The notes below the pieces were generated by a model. The model was not told where the DNA came from and did no database searches. It saw only the letters and a list, made by a program, of their open reading frames with translations. A stretch of DNA of 9,175 nucleotides from Caulobacteraceae bacterium (lineage in GTDB: Bacteria; Pseudomonadota; Alphaproteobacteria; Caulobacterales; Caulobacteraceae). Location of the stretch: assembly GCA_947456005.1 (NCBI GenBank), contig CANGRP010000092.1, positions 1-9,175 on the forward strand, read 5' to 3'. The position numbers and the translations under genes are program-made. Positions 6,051 to 9,175 of this stretch are shown piece after piece (the first letter of the stretch is position 1; each line of letters starts with the position of its first letter).

Positions 6051-8138
6051 ATGACTGCTGAAGCCCTTCTTCTCCTCATCGTCTTCGGCCCGCTGGCCGG
6101 GGCGATCATCGCCGGCCTGTTTGGCGCCCGCATCGGCGCCCTGGCCTCCCAGGCGATCACCACCGGCCTGCTGGTCCTTTCGGCTGTCCTGTCCTGGGTG
6201 GTCTTCGCCCAGTGGACCTGGGGCGACCTTGAGCCCTTCACCCTGACCCTCGCCCCCTTCATCCATGTGGGAGAGTTCATCTCCAACTGGGCGATCCGCT
6301 TTGACGGCCTGTCCGCCGTCATGCTGGTGGTGGTGACAAGCGTCTCCGCCCTCGTGCACGTCTACAGCTGGGGCTACATGGCCGAGGATCCGTCCCGGCC
6401 GCGCTTCTTCGCCTACCTGTCCCTTTTCACCTTCGCCATGCTGGCCCTGGTGACCGCCGCAGACTTCATGCAGCTGTTCTTCGGCTGGGAAGGCGTCGGC
6501 CTGGCCTCCTACCTCCTCATCGGCTTCTGGCACCACAAGGACAGCGCCAACGCCGCCTCCATCAAGGCCTTCGTGGTCAACCGGGTCGGGGACTTCGGCT
6601 TCGCTCTCGGGATCATGACCGTCTTCTGGATGTTCGGCTCGATCCAGTTCGCCGAGGTCTTCGCAAACATCGACGAGATCGCCGGGTCGACGTGGCGCTT
6701 CATCGGCTATGACTGGTCAGCCCTGGATCTCGCCGCCGGCCTGCTGTTCATCGGCGCCATGGGCAAGTCCGCCCAGTTCTTCCTGCACACCTGGCTGCCC
6801 GACGCCATGGAGGGCCCGACCCCCGTGTCGGCCCTGATCCACGCCGCCACCATGGTGACGGCCGGCGTCTACATGGTCTGCCTCTTGTCGCCCATGTTCG
6901 AGGCCGCCCCGGTGGCCCGGGACATCGTCACGGTGATTGGCGCGGTCACGGCCCTGTTCGCCGCCACGGTCGGCCTGGCCCAGAACGACATCAAGCGGGT
7001 CATCGCCTATTCGACCTGCTCGCAGCTGGGCTACATGTTCTTCGCCGCCGGCGTGGGCGCCTACCAGGCGGCCATGTTCCACCTCTTCACGCACGCCTTC
7101 TTCAAGGCGCTGCTGTTCCTGGGCGCCGGCTCGGTGATCCATGGCATGCACCACGAACAGGACATGCGGCGCATGGGCGGTCTCTGGCGTTACCTGCCGG
7201 TGACCTACGCGGTCATGACCATCGGCACCCTGGCCATCACCGGCTTCGGGATTCCCAGCCTCGGGCTCGGCCTCGCCGGCTTCTACTCGAAGGACATGAT
7301 CATCGAGTCGGCCTGGGCGGCGGCGGTCTCCCATGGCGGGGTCGCGGCCTTCGCCTTCTTCGTCAGCCTCCTGGCCGCCGGCCTGACCGCCTTCTATTCC
7401 TGGCGCCTGGCCTTCATGACCTTCCACGGAACCCCCAAGTGGGCCGAAGCGGGCGCGCAGGGTCACGATGACCATGCCCACGACGGCCACGCCGCCGCCG
7501 CTCATGCGCATGACGTCTCCGCCCATGACGACCACGCCCATGACGACCACGGGCACGGCCACGGCGCCCACACCCCCCACGAGAGTCCGGCGTCCATGCT
7601 GGCGCCCATCCTCCTTCTGGCGGTCGGCGCCATTGCTGCGGGCTACGCCTTCAAGAAGCAGTTCGTCGGCGACTATCAGGAGGCCTTCTGGGGTGGCGCA
7701 ATCTACAACGCCCCCACCAACACGGTGCTCGAACAGGCCCACCATGCCCCGGCCTGGGTCCTCTGGGCGCCCCTGGCGGTCTCCGCCATCGGCTTCGCCG
7801 CCGCCTGGTACGTCTACATCGCCCGGGAAGGGATGGGCGCGCGGATCGCGGCGAAGCGCGGGCCTGTCTGGTCCTTCCTCTACAACAAGTGGTTCTTCGA
7901 CGAGCTCTACCAGGCCACCTTTGTCCGGGCCGCCAAGCTCCTGGGCGACCTGTTCTGGAAGGTCGGCGACCAGAAGATCATCGACGGCCTGGGCCCTGAC
8001 GGAGTCTCCGGCGTCTCCTACGCCCTGGGTCGCCGCACGGGCCGGCTGCAGACCGGCTTTTTGTACCACTACGCCTTCGTCATGCTTCTCGGGGTGGCGG
8101 GTCTTCTGACCTTCGCCCTCTGGGCATGGCGGGCTTGA
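6051..8138 (+). CDS. nuoL: NADH-quinone oxidoreductase subunit L (ND5-like antiporter-type proton channel)
   Basis: This is the 695-residue distal antiporter-like subunit. It is longer than the roughly 613-residue Escherichia coli protein, partly because of a His-rich loop. Key channel residues are visible: Glu147 (FGWEGVG), Asp181 (NRVGDFG), Lys239 ([15 protein letters not shown]), Lys352 (HAFFKALL) and Lys414 (GFYSKD). Residues 472-510 form a loop with 14 histidines and many Asp between two late membrane helices. By the known 16-helix topology this loop should face the cytoplasm. After about 590 comes the [10 protein letters not shown] segment and the long lateral helix, then a final membrane helix (about 672-693). 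The start at ATG 6051 is forced upstream by the in-frame nuoK stop at 6039. The nearest purine-rich stretch, AAGGG (6033-6037), is rather distant, which suggests coupling to nuoK. Confidence 0.97.
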   Translation: MTAEALLLLIVFGPLAGAIIAGLFGARIGALASQAITTGLLVLSAVLSWVVFAQWTWGDLEPFTLTLAPFIHVGEFISNWAIRFDGLSAVMLVVVTSVSALVHVYSWGYMAEDPSRPRFFAYLSLFTFAMLALVTAADFMQLFFGWEGVGLASYLLIGFWHHKDSANAASIKAFVVNRVGDFGFALGIMTVFWMFGSIQFAEVFANIDEIAGSTWRFIGYDWSALDLAAGLLFIGAMGKSAQFFLHTWLPDAMEGPTPVSALIHAATMVTAGVYMVCLLSPMFEAAPVARDIVTVIGAVTALFAATVGLAQNDIKRVIAYSTCSQLGYMFFAAGVGAYQAAMFHLFTHAFFKALLFLGAGSVIHGMHHEQDMRRMGGLWRYLPVTYAVMTIGTLAITGFGIPSLGLGLAGFYSKDMIIESAWAAAVSHGGVAAFAFFVSLLAAGLTAFYSWRLAFMTFHGTPKWAEAGAQGHDDHAHDGHAAAAHAHDVSAHDDHAHDDHGHGHGAHTPHESPASMLAPILLLAVGAIAAGYAFKKQFVGDYQEAFWGGAIYNAPTNTVLEQAHHAPAWVLWAPLAVSAIGFAAAWYVYIAREGMGARIAAKRGPVWSFLYNKWFFDELYQATFVRAAKLLGDLFWKVGDQKIIDGLGPDGVSGVSYALGRRTGRLQTGFLYHYAFVMLLGVAGLLTFALWAWRA
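7521..7550 (+). repeat. perfect 15-bp tandem duplication inside nuoL
   Basis: The unit GCCCATGACGACCAC occurs twice head to tail, at 7521-7535 and 7536-7550, and encodes AHDDH twice. Looser copies of the same CAT/CAC-GAC pattern flank it across 7464-7580. The repeat keeps the frame, so unit gain or loss would lengthen or shorten the NuoL loop by five residues without a frameshift. It is directly visible in the sequence. Confidence 0.9.
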
Positions 8139-8151
8139 GGGGGGCGAGACC

Positions 8152-9175
8152 ATGACCGGCATCCTCTCTCTCATCACCTTCGCGCCAGCGATCGGGGCGG
8201 CCCTGATCCTGGCCCTGCGCGCCGGCCGGCCCGCCTCGCCGCAGGGCGATGACCTGGCCCGCTGGATCGCCTTCGGGACCAGCCTGGTCACCCTCGGCCT
8301 GTCCGTCCTCCTGACCCTGCGGTTCGATACTGCGAACGCCGGCTTCCAGTTCGTCGAGGACATCCCCTGGTTCGCCGGGCTGCACTACCGCATGGGCGTC
8401 GACGGGATCTCCGTCCTCTTTGTCCTGCTGACGGCCTTCCTGACCCCCATCTGCATCGCAGCCTCCTGGAAGTCGGTGGAGAACCGGGTGACCTCCTACA
8501 TGGTCGCCTTCCTGCTGCTGGAGGCCCTGGTCATTGGCGTCTTCTGCGCCCTCGACCTGGTGCTCTTCTACGTCTTCTTCGAGTTCGGCCTTGCGCCCAT
8601 GTTCCTGATCATCGGGATCTGGGGCGGCAAGCGGCGGGTCTACGCGGCCTTCAAGTTCTTTCTCTACACCCTGCTCGGCTCTGTGCTGATGCTGGCGGCG
8701 GTGCTGGCCATGATCGGCGTCTCCGGCACCAGCTCCATCCCCGACCTGATGGCCTTCCGCTTCGAGCCCTGGATGCAGACCTGGCTCTGGCTGGCCTTCT
8801 TCGCCTCCTTCGCGGTGAAGATGCCCATGTGGCCGGTCCACACCTGGCTTCCCGACGCCCACGTCGAGGCCCCGACCGCCGGCTCGGTCATCCTGGCAGG
8901 CATCCTCCTGAAGATGGGCGGCTACGGCTTCCTGCGCTTCAGCCTGCCCATGTTCCCGGACGCATGCCAGGCCTTTGCACCCCTGGTCTTCGCCCTGTCG
9001 GCCATCGCCATCGTCTACACCTCGCTGGTGGCCTTCCGGCAGACCGACATCAAGAAGCTGATCGCCTACTCCTCCGTGGCGCATATGGGCTTCGTGACCA
9101 TGGGCATCTTCTCCTTCGACGTGGTGGGGGTCCAGGGCGCCATCTTCCAGATGCTGAGCCACGGGATCATCTCCG
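8152..9175 (+). CDS. nuoM: NADH-quinone oxidoreductase subunit M (ND4-like antiporter-type channel), 3'-truncated
   Basis: The frame opens at ATG 8152 and runs without a stop to the window end, giving 341 visible residues of a protein usually about 500 long. It is the middle antiporter-like proton channel of the membrane arm. Visible channel residues are Glu144 ([12 protein letters not shown]), Lys223 ([20 protein letters not shown]) and Lys254 (LKMGGYG), matching Glu144, Lys234 and Lys265 of the Escherichia coli protein. Further family signatures are YRMGVDGIS near residue 83, [19 protein letters not shown] from about residue 296, and MLSHG near the cut. A G-rich stretch with AGGGGGG (8138-8144) sits 7 bases before the start and overlaps the nuoL stop. 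The C-terminal part, and presumably nuoN, lie beyond the window. Confidence 0.96.
   Translation, partial: MTGILSLITFAPAIGAALILALRAGRPASPQGDDLARWIAFGTSLVTLGLSVLLTLRFDTANAGFQFVEDIPWFAGLHYRMGVDGISVLFVLLTAFLTPICIAASWKSVENRVTSYMVAFLLLEALVIGVFCALDLVLFYVFFEFGLAPMFLIIGIWGGKRRVYAAFKFFLYTLLGSVLMLAAVLAMIGVSGTSSIPDLMAFRFEPWMQTWLWLAFFASFAVKMPMWPVHTWLPDAHVEAPTAGSVILAGILLKMGGYGFLRFSLPMFPDACQAFAPLVFALSAIAIVYTSLVAFRQTDIKKLIAYSSVAHMGFVTMGIFSFDVVGVQGAIFQMLSHGIIS

Noticed and set aside
7464..7580. His-rich segment as a separate metallochaperone-like gene
   Set aside because: It is in frame inside NuoL with membrane helices and family motifs on both sides, so it is a loop and not a gene.
6717..8363. 548-codon minus-strand open frame opposite nuoL and the start of nuoM
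   Set aside because: Shadow of GC-rich coding DNA; it spans a gene junction and has no recognisable domain or ribosome binding site.
8080..9162. 360-codon minus-strand open frame opposite nuoM
   Set aside because: Its composition is dominated by Gly, Gln, Glu, Asp and His from reverse-complemented membrane-protein codons, while the + strand clearly encodes NuoM.

Overview
The window is an internal slice of a respiratory complex I (NADH:ubiquinone oxidoreductase, type NDH-1) operon. All genes are on the + strand in the order nuoF (5' end missing) - nuoG - nuoH - a small predicted lipoprotein gene - nuoI - nuoJ - nuoK - nuoL - nuoM (3' end missing). The DNA is very GC-rich with strong G/C bias at third codon positions. 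NuoG lacks the cysteine motif of the extra N7 cluster, and NuoH, NuoI and NuoL look like alphaproteobacterial or mitochondrial-type subunits. I infer an alphaproteobacterium, most likely of the Caulobacterales (Caulobacter/Phenylobacterium-like). The family placement is from protein 'feel' only and is less certain than the class.

Layout. Positions 2-4329 carry nuoF, nuoG and nuoH: the FMN/NADH subunit, the iron-sulfur subunit that carries N1b, N4 and N5, and the membrane subunit that helps build the quinone chamber. nuoG follows nuoF after 8 bases and nuoH follows nuoG after 3. At 4326 a 70-codon gene starts inside the nuoH stop codon (ATGA overlap). It encodes a peptide with a lipoprotein signal and is not one of the 14 core subunits. 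nuoI (clusters N6a and N6b) follows 6 bases later. An 82-base spacer (5037-5118) is the only real gap in the window. It holds a GC-rich hairpin without a T-tract and a purine-rich ribosome binding site for nuoJ, which starts with GTG. The membrane-arm genes then follow tightly: nuoJ and nuoK overlap by 4 bases, nuoK and nuoL are 9 bases apart, and nuoL and nuoM are 13 apart.

How the genes work together. NuoF oxidises NADH through FMN and cluster N3. Electrons pass along the NuoG clusters and then N6a/N6b in NuoI towards quinone at the interface with NuoH. NuoH, J, K, L and M form the proton-translocating membrane arm. The expected acidic and lysine residues are present in K, L and the visible part of M. 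nuoE and the genes before it should lie upstream, and the rest of nuoM and nuoN downstream, but neither is visible.

I see no mobile element, RNA gene, CRISPR array or unknown multigene system. The best leads are the lipoprotein gene embedded in the operon, the hairpin in the I-J spacer, a histidine-rich loop in NuoL that contains a perfect 15-bp tandem duplication, and a Glu-to-Asp change in the nucleotide-binding motif of NuoF.
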